Assembly: GCA_965372385.1 (NCBI GenBank)
Contig: CBDVCD010000036.1
Location: 1-19,341, forward strand
Length of the DNA stretch: 19,341 bases
Source of the DNA: JASJBU01 sp965372385
GTDB taxonomy: Bacteria; Pseudomonadota; Gammaproteobacteria; Chromatiales; Chromatiaceae
Direction: 5' to 3'
Within the stretch, counting starts at the first letter, position 1. Each line of letters starts with the position of its first letter. Both the position numbers and the translations under genes were made by a program. The notes below the pieces were generated by a model. It saw nothing but the letters and a program-made list of their open reading frames with translations. It did no database searches and was not told the origin of the DNA. Below are positions 7,136 through 15,229 of the stretch, piece by piece.

Positions 7136-8176
7136 TCAGATGCCGTAGTAAGCCTGCATGGTCTCAAGCGACTTAGCAGTAATCTTGTCAGCCTGACCCG
7201 CAGTGCCGAAGGCTTCGTAACGAGCCTTACAGATATCGGACATGGCGCTGGTCGCCTCCTTGAGGAACTTGCGTGGATCGAAGTTGCTTTTGTTCTCTTC
7301 CAGGTGACGACGAATGGAACCGGTAGAAGCCATACGCAGATCGGTGTCGATGTTAACCTTGCGAACACCGGACTTGATGCCCTCTACGATCTCTTCCACG
7401 GGTACACCATAGGTCTGACCCATTTCACCACCGAAGTCGTTGATGATCTTCAGCCACTCCTGCGGTACGGAAGAGGAACCGTGCATGACCAGATGCGTAT
7501 TGGGAATGCGATTGTGGATCTCCTTGATGCGGTCAATGCGCAGGATCTCGCCAGTAGGCTCCTGGGTAAACTTATAGGCACCGTGTGAGGTACCAATGGC
7601 GATGGCCAAGGCATCAACGCCGGTCTTCTCAACGAAGTCGGCAGCCTCTTCAACATCGGTCAGCAGCTGATCCATCTCCAGCTTGCCCTCCGCTCCGTGG
7701 CCATCTTCTTCACCCATTTCACCGGTCTCCAGGGAGCCCAGACATCCCAGCTCGCCCTCTACGGAAACGCCGCCAGCATGGGCCATATCCACAACGGCCT
7801 TGGTCACATCAACGTTGTACTCGTAGGAGGAAGGGGTCTTGGCATCGGCCATCAGAGAGCCGTCCATCATCACGGAGCTGAAGCCGGACTGAATGGAACG
7901 CAGACAGATGGCCGGAGAAGCGCCGTGGTCCTGGTGCATACACACGGGGATGTGCGGATACTGTTCGATGGCGGCCATGATCAGGTGGCGCAGGAATGGC
8001 TCACCGGCATAGGAACGCGCACCGGCGGAACCCTGCAGGATAACGGGACTGTTTGTTGTATCGGCAGCCTGCATGATGGCATGCACCTGTTCCATGTTGT
8101 TGACATTGAACGCCGGCAGCCCGTAGCTGTTTTCAGCAGCGTGGTCCAGCAGTTGACGTAGGGAAATCAGAGCCAT
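7136..8176 (-). CDS. fba: Class II fructose-bisphosphate aldolase (Cbb-type)
   Basis: The enzyme condenses DHAP and G3P to fructose-1,6-bisphosphate, and the wider Cbb group also makes sedoheptulose-1,7-bisphosphate; it serves glycolysis, gluconeogenesis and the Calvin cycle. Zn-dependent class II features in the 346-aa product: HQDHG (catalytic D83, Zn ligand H84), VEGELG (E142), GTSHGAYK (H198) and MHGSSSVP (H232), then VRKVNIDTDLRMA. The length and sequence fit the roughly 345-aa type found in autotrophic proteobacteria (CbbA) rather than E. coli FbaA (359 aa). A strong GAGGAGG precedes the ATG. It is the last gene of the tkt-gap-pgk-pyk-fba run and ends at the terminator 7072-7101. Confidence 0.96.
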   Translation of the reverse strand: MALISLRQLLDHAAENSYGLPAFNVNNMEQVHAIMQAADTTNSPVILQGSAGARSYAGEPFLRHLIMAAIEQYPHIPVCMHQDHGASPAICLRSIQSGFSSVMMDGSLMADAKTPSSYEYNVDVTKAVVDMAHAGGVSVEGELGCLGSLETGEMGEEDGHGAEGKLEMDQLLTDVEEAADFVEKTGVDALAIAIGTSHGAYKFTQEPTGEILRIDRIKEIHNRIPNTHLVMHGSSSVPQEWLKIINDFGGEMGQTYGVPVEEIVEGIKSGVRKVNIDTDLRMASTGSIRRHLEENKSNFDPRKFLKEATSAMSDICKARYEAFGTAGQADKITAKSLETMQAYYGI

Positions 8177-8219
8177 GATAGCCTCCTCGGTTAGTTAAGT
8201 TTACTCAGATAACGTCTCT

Positions 8220-8240
8220 GTCAGGCATCCAGCACCTGAC
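8220..8240 (-). repeat. Short intercistronic stem-loop, pyk-fba gap
   Basis: GTCAGG (8220-8225) and CCTGAC (8235-8240) form a 6-bp inverted repeat directly after the pyk stop codon. There is no U-tract, so it is not a classical terminator. It is the weakest of the four hairpins in this cluster's gaps. Confidence 0.45.
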
Positions 8241-9689
8241 TCAATCTTCATTGGGGACGACATGTTCGCCCACCCGCATCACCTTCATGATGTTCGTCTG
8301 TCCCTCGACACCCGAACGATCACCCTTGGTGATGATAACTAGATCATTTTCCCGCACTTCACCCCGGCGCAGCAGCTCATCGATGACCTCCATATTCACC
8401 TTGGCGATGTTGGTGCTGGCCACATCGAAACTGACCGGATAAACACCACGGAACAGGGTCACCTTGCGGCGTGTTGCCACATTGCGGCTCAGGGCATAGA
8501 TGGGAATACCGGAACTGATGCGGGACATCCATTTCACCGTAGAACCTGACTCGGTCAGGGCGGCAATCGCTGTCACTCCGAGGTGATTCGCGGTGTACAT
8601 GGTCGCCATGGCAATAGCCTCGTCGACCCGCCCGAAGACCGAGTCGATGCGGTGTTGGGAGATGCGTGCCAAGGCCTGCTTTTCCGCCTCGATACAGACC
8701 CGATCCATCGCCTCCACCACCTTGTGGGGCTTCTTGCCGATCGAGGTCTCGGCGGATAGCATGACTGCGTCGGTACCATCCAGGACCGCGTTCGCCACAT
8801 CGAAGACCTCTGCCCGGGTCGGGAACGGATTTTCGATCATTGACTGCATCATCTGGGTGGCGGTGATCACCACACTGTTGAGGCGCCGGGCCTCCTTGAT
8901 CAACATCTTCTGCACCGCGGGCAGTTCAGCATCACCGATCTCAACACCCAGATCGCCACGGGCAACCATGATGGCATCCGAGGCCTCGATGATCTCCTTG
9001 ATAGAGTCCAAGGCTTCAGCGCGTTCAATCTTTGCGATGATGCCGCCCTGTCCCCCTGCCTCTTCCAGGAGCCTGCGTGCTTCACGCACATCATCCGCAC
9101 TGCGCACGAAAGAGACGGCAAGATAATCCGCATCGATCTCGGCGGCGAACTTGATGTCAGCCTTGTCCTTGTCGGTTAACGCAGGAGCGGAAAGACCACC
9201 ACCCTGCTTGTTGATACCCTTGTTGTTCGAAAGCTTACCTCCAACAACCACCTTGCAGCGGACCTTGGAACCCTCGACCTCCGAGACCCAGAGCACGATG
9301 GCACCATCGTCCAGTAACAGGGTATCGCCACGGGAAACATCCTGTGCCAGACCCTTGTAGGTCAGACCCACACACTGCTCGTCACCCTCAGTCAATGAGC
9401 AATCCGCGTCCAGCGCGAAACTATCATCCTCGTGCAACATGATATAGCCGCTTTTGAAGCGGCCAATGCGGATCTTTGGACCCTGTAGATCGCAGAGCAC
9501 GCCAACCTGCCGCCCACTGGCCCGGGATCGATCACGGATGCGTTCACAGCGCTGTCTTTGCTGATCATGCGGGTCATGTGAAAGATTGAGACGAACCACA
9601 TCCACCCCGGCGTGAATGAGCTTATCCATCACCTTAGGATCATCAGTGGCAGGGCCCAGGGTGGCAACGATCTTGGTGCGTCTTGGCAT
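8241..9689 (-). CDS. pyk: Pyruvate kinase
   Basis: The enzyme transfers phosphate from phosphoenolpyruvate to ADP, the last glycolytic step. The 482-aa product begins MPRRTKIVATLGPATDD. It shows VVRLNLSHD, the substrate loop CDLQGPKIRIG, the B domain (about residues 65-165), LSNNKGINKQGGGLSAPALT, the catalytic-Lys signature GIIAKIERAEALD, MVARGDLGVEI, ITATQMMQSMI, and the TRAEVFDVANAVLDGTDAVM stretch ending in LSAETS. It resembles E. coli PykA (480 aa). ATG 9689 is chosen; a TTG 21 nt upstream would add seven residues not seen in the family, and neither has a strong Shine-Dalgarno sequence. Position between pgk and fba places it in the same carbon cluster. The stop is TGA. Confidence 0.96.
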   Translation of the reverse strand: MPRRTKIVATLGPATDDPKVMDKLIHAGVDVVRLNLSHDPHDQQRQRCERIRDRSRASGRQVGVLCDLQGPKIRIGRFKSGYIMLHEDDSFALDADCSLTEGDEQCVGLTYKGLAQDVSRGDTLLLDDGAIVLWVSEVEGSKVRCKVVVGGKLSNNKGINKQGGGLSAPALTDKDKADIKFAAEIDADYLAVSFVRSADDVREARRLLEEAGGQGGIIAKIERAEALDSIKEIIEASDAIMVARGDLGVEIGDAELPAVQKMLIKEARRLNSVVITATQMMQSMIENPFPTRAEVFDVANAVLDGTDAVMLSAETSIGKKPHKVVEAMDRVCIEAEKQALARISQHRIDSVFGRVDEAIAMATMYTANHLGVTAIAALTESGSTVKWMSRISSGIPIYALSRNVATRRKVTLFRGVYPVSFDVASTNIAKVNMEVIDELLRRGEVRENDLVIITKGDRSGVEGQTNIMKVMRVGEHVVPNED

Positions 9690-9718
9690 AAAGTTCGATA
9701 ATTGATTCAAACGCAGGT

Positions 9719-9744
9719 GAATGGCCGGCTCTCACCGGCCATTC
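9719..9744 (-). repeat. Intercistronic hairpin, pgk-pyk gap
   Basis: GAATGGCCGG (9719-9728) and CCGGCCATTC (9735-9744) form a perfect 10-bp stem with a 6-nt loop, 19 nt after the pgk stop codon (minus-strand reading). No run of U follows, so a transcript-processing or stabilising hairpin fits better than a terminator. Confidence 0.75.
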
Positions 9745-9763
9745 TGCTTAGGCGGCGTGCAGC

Positions 9764-10948
9764 TTACTTCTCTGCCGCGCGGGCCTCCAGCATGGCCACC
9801 GCAGGCAGGGTCTTGCCTTCCAGATATTCCAGGAAGGCACCACCGGCGGTGGAGATGTAGGAAACCTTGTCATAGATATCATACTTCTGAATCGCCGCAA
9901 TGGTATCGCCTCCACCCGCCAGGCTGAAGCAGCTGGAATTTGCAATGGCCATGGCAACGGTCTTGGTGCCCTCGCCAAACTGATCGAACTCGAACACGCC
10001 GACAGGACCGTTCCAGACCACGGTGCCGGCATTGGCAATGATATCAGCCAGTTCCTGCGCGGACTTGGGTCCGATATCGAAAATCATGTCATCATCCGCC
10101 ACATCACTGGGGTCTTTCAGCACCGCCGGCTCATCCTCGGAAAAATTCTTGCCGCAAACCACATCCGTGGCGATCGGGATATTGGCGCCACGAGCCCGCA
10201 TTTTCTCAATCAGGGCCTTGGCGGTATCCACCAGATCGTCCTCGCACAGAGACTTACCGACATTATTACCCATGGCCTTGAGGAAGGTATTGGCAATACC
10301 ACCACCCACAACCAGCTGGTCCACCTTCTCGGAGAGGGCTTCGAGTACGGTCAGCTTGGTGGAGACCTTGGAACCACCAACGATGGCAACCATGGGACGA
10401 GCGGGCTCGGCCAAGGCCTTAGCCAAGCTGTCCAGTTCACTAGCCAGCAACAATCCGGCACAGGCAATGGGGGCAAATTTACCGGCGCCATGGGTGGAAG
10501 CCTGAGCGCGATGCGCGGTACCGAAGGCATCCATCACGAAGACATCACACAGGGCAGCATATTTCTTTGCCAGCTCTTCATTGTCTTTCTTCTCACCGGC
10601 ATTGAAGCGGACGTTCTCAAACAGTACAGCCTCGCCATCGGCCACTTCCGGAGTATTCTCCAGGTAATCCTTGACCAGGCGCACTGGCTTGCCCAATTTG
10701 GCGGATATGTCGTCTGCAATGGGCTGCATGGAGTTCGCTTCATCTGCGACACCCTCTTCCGGTCGTCCACGGTGCGACATCACCTGCACCTTGGCGCCTG
10801 CCTTCATACAGTGCTCGATGGTCGGCATAGAGGCGGTAATGCGGGCATCGGAGGTAACCTTGCCGTCCTTGACGGGAACATTCAGGTCTGCGCGGATGAG
10901 AACACGCTTGCCGGCAAGATCGAGATCGGTAAGTTTAATGAAAGACAT
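9764..10948 (-). CDS. pgk: Phosphoglycerate kinase
   Basis: PGK interconverts 1,3-bisphosphoglycerate + ADP and 3-phosphoglycerate + ATP; in autotrophs it runs toward 1,3-bisphosphoglycerate in the Calvin cycle. Motifs of the 394-aa product: KRVLIRADLNVPVKDGK (D21, N23, substrate binding), SHRGRP (H59, R62), AHRAQAS, VAIVGGSKVSTKL, GGGIANTFLKAMG, and the nucleotide-site GPVGVFE and LAGGGDTIAAI near the C-terminus. Length matches the bacterial norm (387-400). AAGGAG lies 8 nt before the ATG. It is third in the minus-strand cluster, separated from gap by about 170 bp of repeats and a hairpin. The stop is TAA. Confidence 0.97.
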   Translation of the reverse strand: MSFIKLTDLDLAGKRVLIRADLNVPVKDGKVTSDARITASMPTIEHCMKAGAKVQVMSHRGRPEEGVADEANSMQPIADDISAKLGKPVRLVKDYLENTPEVADGEAVLFENVRFNAGEKKDNEELAKKYAALCDVFVMDAFGTAHRAQASTHGAGKFAPIACAGLLLASELDSLAKALAEPARPMVAIVGGSKVSTKLTVLEALSEKVDQLVVGGGIANTFLKAMGNNVGKSLCEDDLVDTAKALIEKMRARGANIPIATDVVCGKNFSEDEPAVLKDPSDVADDDMIFDIGPKSAQELADIIANAGTVVWNGPVGVFEFDQFGEGTKTVAMAIANSSCFSLAGGGDTIAAIQKYDIYDKVSYISTAGGAFLEYLEGKTLPAVAMLEARAAEK

Positions 10949-10992
10949 GATGCGAACTCCTTAGTCGTTCGAATTTTGAATGCTGAATCTTA

Positions 10993-11063
10993 AATTATGA
11001 ATTCTGGGGTTCGCATCGCGAACCGGCTCCTAACTCAAAATTCATAAGTAAAAATTCATAATT
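10993..11063. repeat. AT-rich inverted repeat enclosing a short GC hairpin, gap-pgk gap
   Basis: AATTATGAATT (10993-11003) is exactly complementary to AATTCATAATT (11053-11063), and AATTCATAA is also present at 11039-11047. Between them GGTTCGC (11008-11014), loop ATC, GCGAACC (11018-11024) forms a tight 7-bp hairpin. AT-rich repeats of TGAATT-type words are common between genes in proteobacteria; no coding potential is seen. The position upstream of pgk could hold a secondary promoter, but none is convincing. Confidence 0.6.
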
Positions 11064-11077
11064 GCATTTGGCTGGCA

Positions 11078-11108
11078 CCAGAGAGGCGGTCGAAAGCCGC
11101 CTCTCTGG
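11078..11108 (-). repeat. Intercistronic hairpin after gap
   Basis: CCAGAGAGGCGG (11078-11089) and CCGCCTCTCTGG (11097-11108) form a perfect 12-bp stem with a 7-nt loop, starting 10 nt after the gap stop codon. On the minus strand it is followed by TGCCAGCC, not U-rich, so it is unlikely to be a full intrinsic terminator. It may protect the gap 3' end or direct processing between gap and pgk. Confidence 0.8.
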
Positions 11109-11118
11109 CAGTCACCAA

Positions 11119-12120
11119 TTACTTGGAGACGTACTCTACAAAACGCAGCATGTTGCAGGTGTAGCCGTACTCGTTGTCGTACCAGGCGACAACCTTTACA
11201 AAGGTGCCGTCCAGGGCGATACCGGCGCCTGCATCGAAGATGGAGGATTGACCGCAACCGCGGAAGTCGGTGGAAACAACCTTCTCGTCGGTGTAAGCCA
11301 GGGTCTCGCTCATAGGACCGGTCTCAGAGGCAGCCTTCATGGCGGCACAGATGTCGTCATAAGAAGCTTCACTGTTCAGCTCAATGGTCAGGTCGACCAC
11401 GGAAACGTCAGAGGTCGGTACGCGGAAGGCCATACCGGTCAGCTTACCGTTCAGCTCAGGTAACACGACACCTACAGCCTTGGCAGCACCAGTGGAAGAC
11501 GGAATGATATTTTCCAGGATGCCACGGCCACCACGCCAGTCTTTCATGGATGGACCGTCAACGGTCTTCTGGGTAGCGGTTGCAGCATGCACGGTGGTCA
11601 TCAAACCACGTTTGATACCCCACTTGTCGTTCAGGACTTTCGCCACGGGCGCCAAGCAGTTGGTGGTGCAGGAGGCAGCGGAAGTGATGGCCTGTCCAGT
11701 GTAAGTATCATGGTTCACGCCATGCACGAACATCGGCGTACCGTCCTTGGAAGGAGCTGACATGACAACCTTCTTGGCGCCGGCGTCGATGTGTTTCTGG
11801 CAGGTCTCTTCGGTCAGGAAGAAACCGGTGCATTCGATAACCAGATCGGCGCCGATATCGCTCCAGGCCAGATCGGCAGGATCGCGCTCAGCGGTCAGAC
11901 GGATGGTCTTGCCGTTTACGATCATGTTGCCGCTATCAATGGAAATATCACCATCGAAGTTACCGTGCACAGAGTCGTACTTCAGCATGTAAGCTAGGTA
12001 ATCGGCGTCCAGCAGGTCGTTGATACCAACCACTTCGATTCCAGGGAAGTCCTTGGCGATCGCGCGGAATGCCATACGGCCAATACGGCCAAAACCATTG
12101 ATGCCTACTTTGATAGTCAT
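11119..12120 (-). CDS. gap: Glyceraldehyde-3-phosphate dehydrogenase, type I
   Basis: GAPDH interconverts G3P and 1,3-bisphosphoglycerate with NAD(P). The 333-aa product has the Rossmann start IKVGINGFGRIGRMAFRA, D35 in GINDLLD (the Asp that favours NAD in classical GapA; some Calvin-cycle forms replace it), the active-site ASCTTNC with C151, H178 in MTTVHAAT, and KAVGVVLPELNGKLTGMA. The C-terminal WYDNEYGYTCNM is typical. It is second in the cluster, 80 bp after tkt, with GGAG 9 nt before the ATG. The adjacent tkt and pgk suggest use in both glycolysis and carbon fixation; cofactor use cannot be settled from sequence alone. The stop is TAA. Confidence 0.97.
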   Translation of the reverse strand: MTIKVGINGFGRIGRMAFRAIAKDFPGIEVVGINDLLDADYLAYMLKYDSVHGNFDGDISIDSGNMIVNGKTIRLTAERDPADLAWSDIGADLVIECTGFFLTEETCQKHIDAGAKKVVMSAPSKDGTPMFVHGVNHDTYTGQAITSAASCTTNCLAPVAKVLNDKWGIKRGLMTTVHAATATQKTVDGPSMKDWRGGRGILENIIPSSTGAAKAVGVVLPELNGKLTGMAFRVPTSDVSVVDLTIELNSEASYDDICAAMKAASETGPMSETLAYTDEKVVSTDFRGCGQSSIFDAGAGIALDGTFVKVVAWYDNEYGYTCNMLRFVEYVSK

Positions 12121-12171
12121 ATTTGATGCTCCGTTTAACGTATTAAGTTGTTAATCTAAATCTGAAATGAT

Positions 12172-12192
12172 TGGGGCGCCACTGGCGCCCCA
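12172..12192 (-). repeat. Intercistronic hairpin, tkt-gap gap
   Basis: TGGGGCGCC (12172-12180), loop ACT, GGCGCCCCA (12184-12192) form a perfect 9-bp GC-rich stem, 8 nt after the tkt stop. On the minus strand it is followed by ATCATTTC, at best a weak U-tract. Partial termination or RNA processing between tkt and gap is possible. Confidence 0.75.
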
Positions 12193-12200
12193 CGGTTATC

Positions 12201-14189
12201 TCAAGCGGAAACCTCGTCGATCGCGGCGCCCACATTCTCGACGGTAAAACCGAACTCCTTGAACAGCTGACCCGCCGGTGCGGATTCACCAAAGCGATCC
12301 ATGCCGATCACCTTGCCATTCAGGCCAACATATTTGTACCAGGCGTCGGACACTGCCGCTTCCACCGCCACGCGGGCTGTCACTGCGGCAGGCAGTACAG
12401 ACTCTTTGTAGGCTGCATCCTGGGCATCGAATGCATTGGTGTTAGGCATGGAAACGACACGCACCTTCTTACTCGAATCCGCTGCGGCCTTGACTGCCAG
12501 ATCCACTTCGGAACCGGTGGCGATAACGATCGCATCCGGTGTGCCGTCACAGTCGCTGAGCACATAACCGCCCCTGGTGATATCCGCAATCTGTGCGTCT
12601 GTACGCTGCTGATGGGCCAGCCCCTGACGGGAGAAGATCAGGCAACTCGGACCGTCTTTTTTCTCGATAGCTGCCTTCCAGGCCACCGCAGTTTCCACGG
12701 CATCACAGGGACGCCAGACGTCCATATTGGGAATCATGCGCAGGGTCGGGATCTGCTCTATCGCCTGATGGGTGGGGCCATCCTCACCCAGACCGATGGA
12801 GTCATGGGTGTAGACAAAGATCGACTGGATCTTCATCAGGGCCGCCATGCGCAGGGCATTCCGAGCATATTCGGAGAACATCAGGAAGGTGGCGCCGTAG
12901 GGGATAAACCCACCGTGCAGGGTGACACCGTTCATGATCGCCGACATGGCGAACTCGCGCACCCCGTAGGAGAGATAGTTACCGTCCGTGTGTCCATCGG
13001 TAATCGCCTTGGATCCGGACCAGGCGGTCAGGTTGGATGGGGTCAAGTCAGCAGAACCGCCAAGGAACTCTGGCAGCAATGGACCATAGCCATTCAGCGC
13101 ATTCTGGGACGCCTTGCGGGTCGCCGGGGAGTCAGCCTTGCCGTTTACCTCATTGACGAACTTAGCGGACTCTTCCTGCCAGTTGGCAGGCAGATCACCG
13201 GCCATACGGCGCTTGAATTCGGCTGCTAGATCAGAGTGGGCTGCTTCATAGGCGGCAAACTTCTCGTTCCAGGCAGTTTCGGCGGTAGCGCCATCCTCTT
13301 TCGCATCCCAGCCTGAGTAGATCTCGTCAGGGATCACAAAAGGCTCGTGCGTCCAACCCAGCTGTTCGCGGGTGGCGGCGACCTCTTCATTGCCGAGGGC
13401 GGCGCCATGGCAAGCATGGCTGCCGGCCAGATTCGGCGAACCAAAACCGATGGTGGTCTTACAGCAGATCATGCTGGGCTTGTCGGAAGCCGCCTTGGCC
13501 TGCTTGATGGCGCTGTTGACCGCATCCGCATCATGACCGTCCACATCGCTAACCACATGCCAGCCGTAGGCCTCGAAGCGCGCCGGTGTGTCATCGGTAA
13601 ACCAGTGTTCGACCTCACCATCGATACTGATGCCGTTGTCGTCCCAGAAGGCAATCAGCTTGCCCAGACCCAGGTTACCCGCAAGAGAGCAGGCCTCGTG
13701 GGAGATACCCTCCATCATGCAGCCGTCACCCAGGAATACATAGGTGTGGTGGTCGACAATGTTGTGTCCCGGTTTGTTGAACTGAGCCGCCAGGGTTCTC
13801 TCCGCCAAAGCCATGCCCACCCCATTGGTGATGCCCTGACCCAGGGGGCCAGTGGTGGTCTCAATACCGGGTGCGTAACCATACTCCGGGTGACCCGGGG
13901 TCTTGGAGTGGAGTTGACGAAAACTTTTCAGATCATCCATGCTCAACTCATAGCCGGTGAGATGCAGCAGAGACTAGATGAGCATCGAGCCATGCCCATT
14001 GGACAGGACGAAACGGTCACGATCCGCCCAGTCCGGATTGGCCGGATTGTGCTTTATGTGGCTGTTCCACAAAACTTCGGCGATATCGGCCATACCCATG
14101 GGCGCACCCGGGTGGCCCGAATTGGCTTTCTGTACTGCATCCATGCTCAAAGCACGAATGGCGTTGGCAAGTTCTCTGCGTGAGGACAT
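12201..14189 (-). pseudogene. tkt: Transketolase gene interrupted by an in-frame TAG codon
   Basis: Transketolase moves two-carbon ketol units between sugar phosphates using thiamine diphosphate, in the pentose-phosphate and Calvin cycles. Reading from ATG 14189 (GGAGAGG upstream) gives 71 residues that closely match E. coli TktA (SGHPGAPMGMADIAEVLW, H26; VLSNGHGSMLI, H66). Codon 72 is TAG (13974-13976) where E. coli has Tyr in GHGSMLIYSLLHLTGY. The same frame resumes at once (SLLHLTGYELSMDDLKSFRQ) and continues to TGA at 12201 with all expected parts: ETTTGPLGQG, the TPP motif GDGCMMEG...DDNGISIDG, LGGSADLTPSNLT, THDSIGLGEDGPTHQ and FGESAPAGQLF. Total 662 codons against 663 in E. coli. A restart (TTG 13946) would lose H26 and H66, so both fragments alone should be inactive. 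Sequencing error, strain mutation or amber read-through are all possible. Confidence 0.93.
13974..13976 (-). other. tkt: In-frame amber (TAG) codon at tkt codon 72
   Basis: CTA on the plus strand reads TAG in the tkt frame. The flanking codons are ATC and TCT, and frame and similarity are unbroken on both sides, so this is a point change (TAT or TAC to TAG), not an indel. The base after the stop is T. Confidence 0.95.
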
Positions 14190-14513
14190 TGACCTCTCCT
14201 GATTTAAGTTAGAAATCTCATTCGGTTTCCAGTTTGAATCCAGATCCTACTGACTGTCTCGATAGCTTTAACGAGCCGGCCCTTTGGTTTTCCGGACCCC
14301 CTGAGCTGGCAGAACCCCATCCGCCAACCCTAAATTCTCAATCGACCGATCAACAACCCGATAGCAGCAACGAGTGGATTCGGCACCCAACACGAAAAAA
14401 AAGGTGTGCTATTCTGACTCAACCTCAAGGCAGGAGCAATTTAGCTGACTTTATAGGGGCAATAAGCTGGATTAATGGTAAATCCTAATATCCTGATATT
14501 CTCAGATAATCAT
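14190..14513. promoter_or_regulatory. Leader/promoter region of the tkt-gap-pgk-pyk-fba cluster
   Basis: This 324-bp gap has no gene. It lies upstream of tkt (minus) and downstream of the thioredoxin-fold gene (minus). A possible sigma-70 promoter on the minus strand is TTGCTC (14439-14434) and CAGAAT (14416-14411), spaced 17 nt; it would give a leader of roughly 215 nt before tkt. Other visible features are an A8 tract (14395-14402) and a small palindrome AATATC-CT-GATATT (14487-14500) near the end of the upstream gene. A CbbR/LysR-type site was considered but nothing clear was found. Confidence 0.3.
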
Positions 14514-15071
14514 TCATTCCCCGCGCCACTTGATGGAGCATCCCATACTGGGGATTTGATCCTCTGGTCCCTGGCCGGTTTCAGCCACCCGCTGCATGGC
14601 TTCGAACAGGTCACGTCGCACGTCTTTCCTCGCTGCCTGCTTGCGACTCTCATCCAGTCGGCCACGATACTGCAGCCCAAAATCGCTGTTATAACCGAAA
14701 AAATCCGGTGTGCAGACCGCTCCGTAGGCCTTGGCGACATCCTGGGTCTCGTCAAAAAGATAGGGAAAAGGGAAATCGAACTGCTCAGCAACCTGCTGCA
14801 TATTCTCGAATGAGTCTTCTGCATATTCGGTCGGATCGTTCGACATGATGGCTGCACAGTTGATACCAAGCGTCCGCAACTCTTTGGCATCACGTACGAT
14901 GCGGTCACGAATCGCTTTGACATAGGGACAATGGTTACAGATGAACATCACCAATAACCCCTTCTCACCCATACACTCACTGAGTGTCCAGTTCCTCCCA
15001 TCAACACCGGGCAGATTAAAGTCTGGGGCCAATTTGCCGAATTCACACACCGGTGTTTGCAGTGAAACCAT
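14514..15071 (-). CDS. Thioredoxin-family (AhpC/TSA-like) protein with CNHC motif
   Basis: The 185-aa protein has a thioredoxin-fold alkyl-hydroperoxide-reductase/TSA-type core. The start FGKLAPDFNLPGVDGRNWTL is the usual AhpC/TSA opening. FICNHCPYVKAIRDRI follows, with C45 and C48 forming a CxxC motif, then AIMSNDPTEYAEDSFENM, DETQDVAKAYGAVCTPDFF (C120 before the cis-Pro) and LQYRGRLD. This combination matches the group annotated as thioredoxin family or redoxin-domain proteins with a CNHCPY motif; their physiological substrate is not defined. No signal peptide or membrane helix is seen, so it is probably cytoplasmic. It is divergent from metK across 158 bp, and tkt lies downstream on the same strand. 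Confidence 0.85.
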   Translation of the reverse strand: MVSLQTPVCEFGKLAPDFNLPGVDGRNWTLSECMGEKGLLVMFICNHCPYVKAIRDRIVRDAKELRTLGINCAAIMSNDPTEYAEDSFENMQQVAEQFDFPFPYLFDETQDVAKAYGAVCTPDFFGYNSDFGLQYRGRLDESRKQAARKDVRRDLFEAMQRVAETGQGPEDQIPSMGCSIKWRGE

Positions 15072-15110
15072 TGGGATTACTCTCAGCTGGGTGGATATGC
15101 AGGTAGCGCA

Positions 15111-15140
15111 TTATGCAAAAAGCCGGAAGCCGTGTAAAAT
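15111..15140 (+). promoter_or_regulatory. Candidate metK promoter
   Basis: TTATGC (15111-15116) and TAAAAT (15135-15140) are spaced by 18 nt and lie 89 nt upstream of the metK ATG in the divergent thioredoxin-metK gap. No MetJ box or SAM riboswitch was found in the leader. The -35 is a poor match, so the call is tentative. Confidence 0.35.
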
Positions 15141-15229
15141 CTTGCCGCTGAATTAAATCGTCTTTTCACCTTCCGCTGGGCTGTCGCCCGATTCAATCCA
15201 ACCAATCATTAACGCTACGGATATAGAAT

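Noticed and set aside
12171..14183. Long plus-strand open frames (352 and 278 aa) opposite tkt
   Set aside because: They lie wholly antisense to the conserved transketolase frame and have no recognisable domains.
15072..15229. SAM riboswitch or MetJ boxes upstream of metK
   Set aside because: No conserved SAM-aptamer core and no AGACGTCT-type repeats were visible; only a short GGGC/GCCC hairpin.
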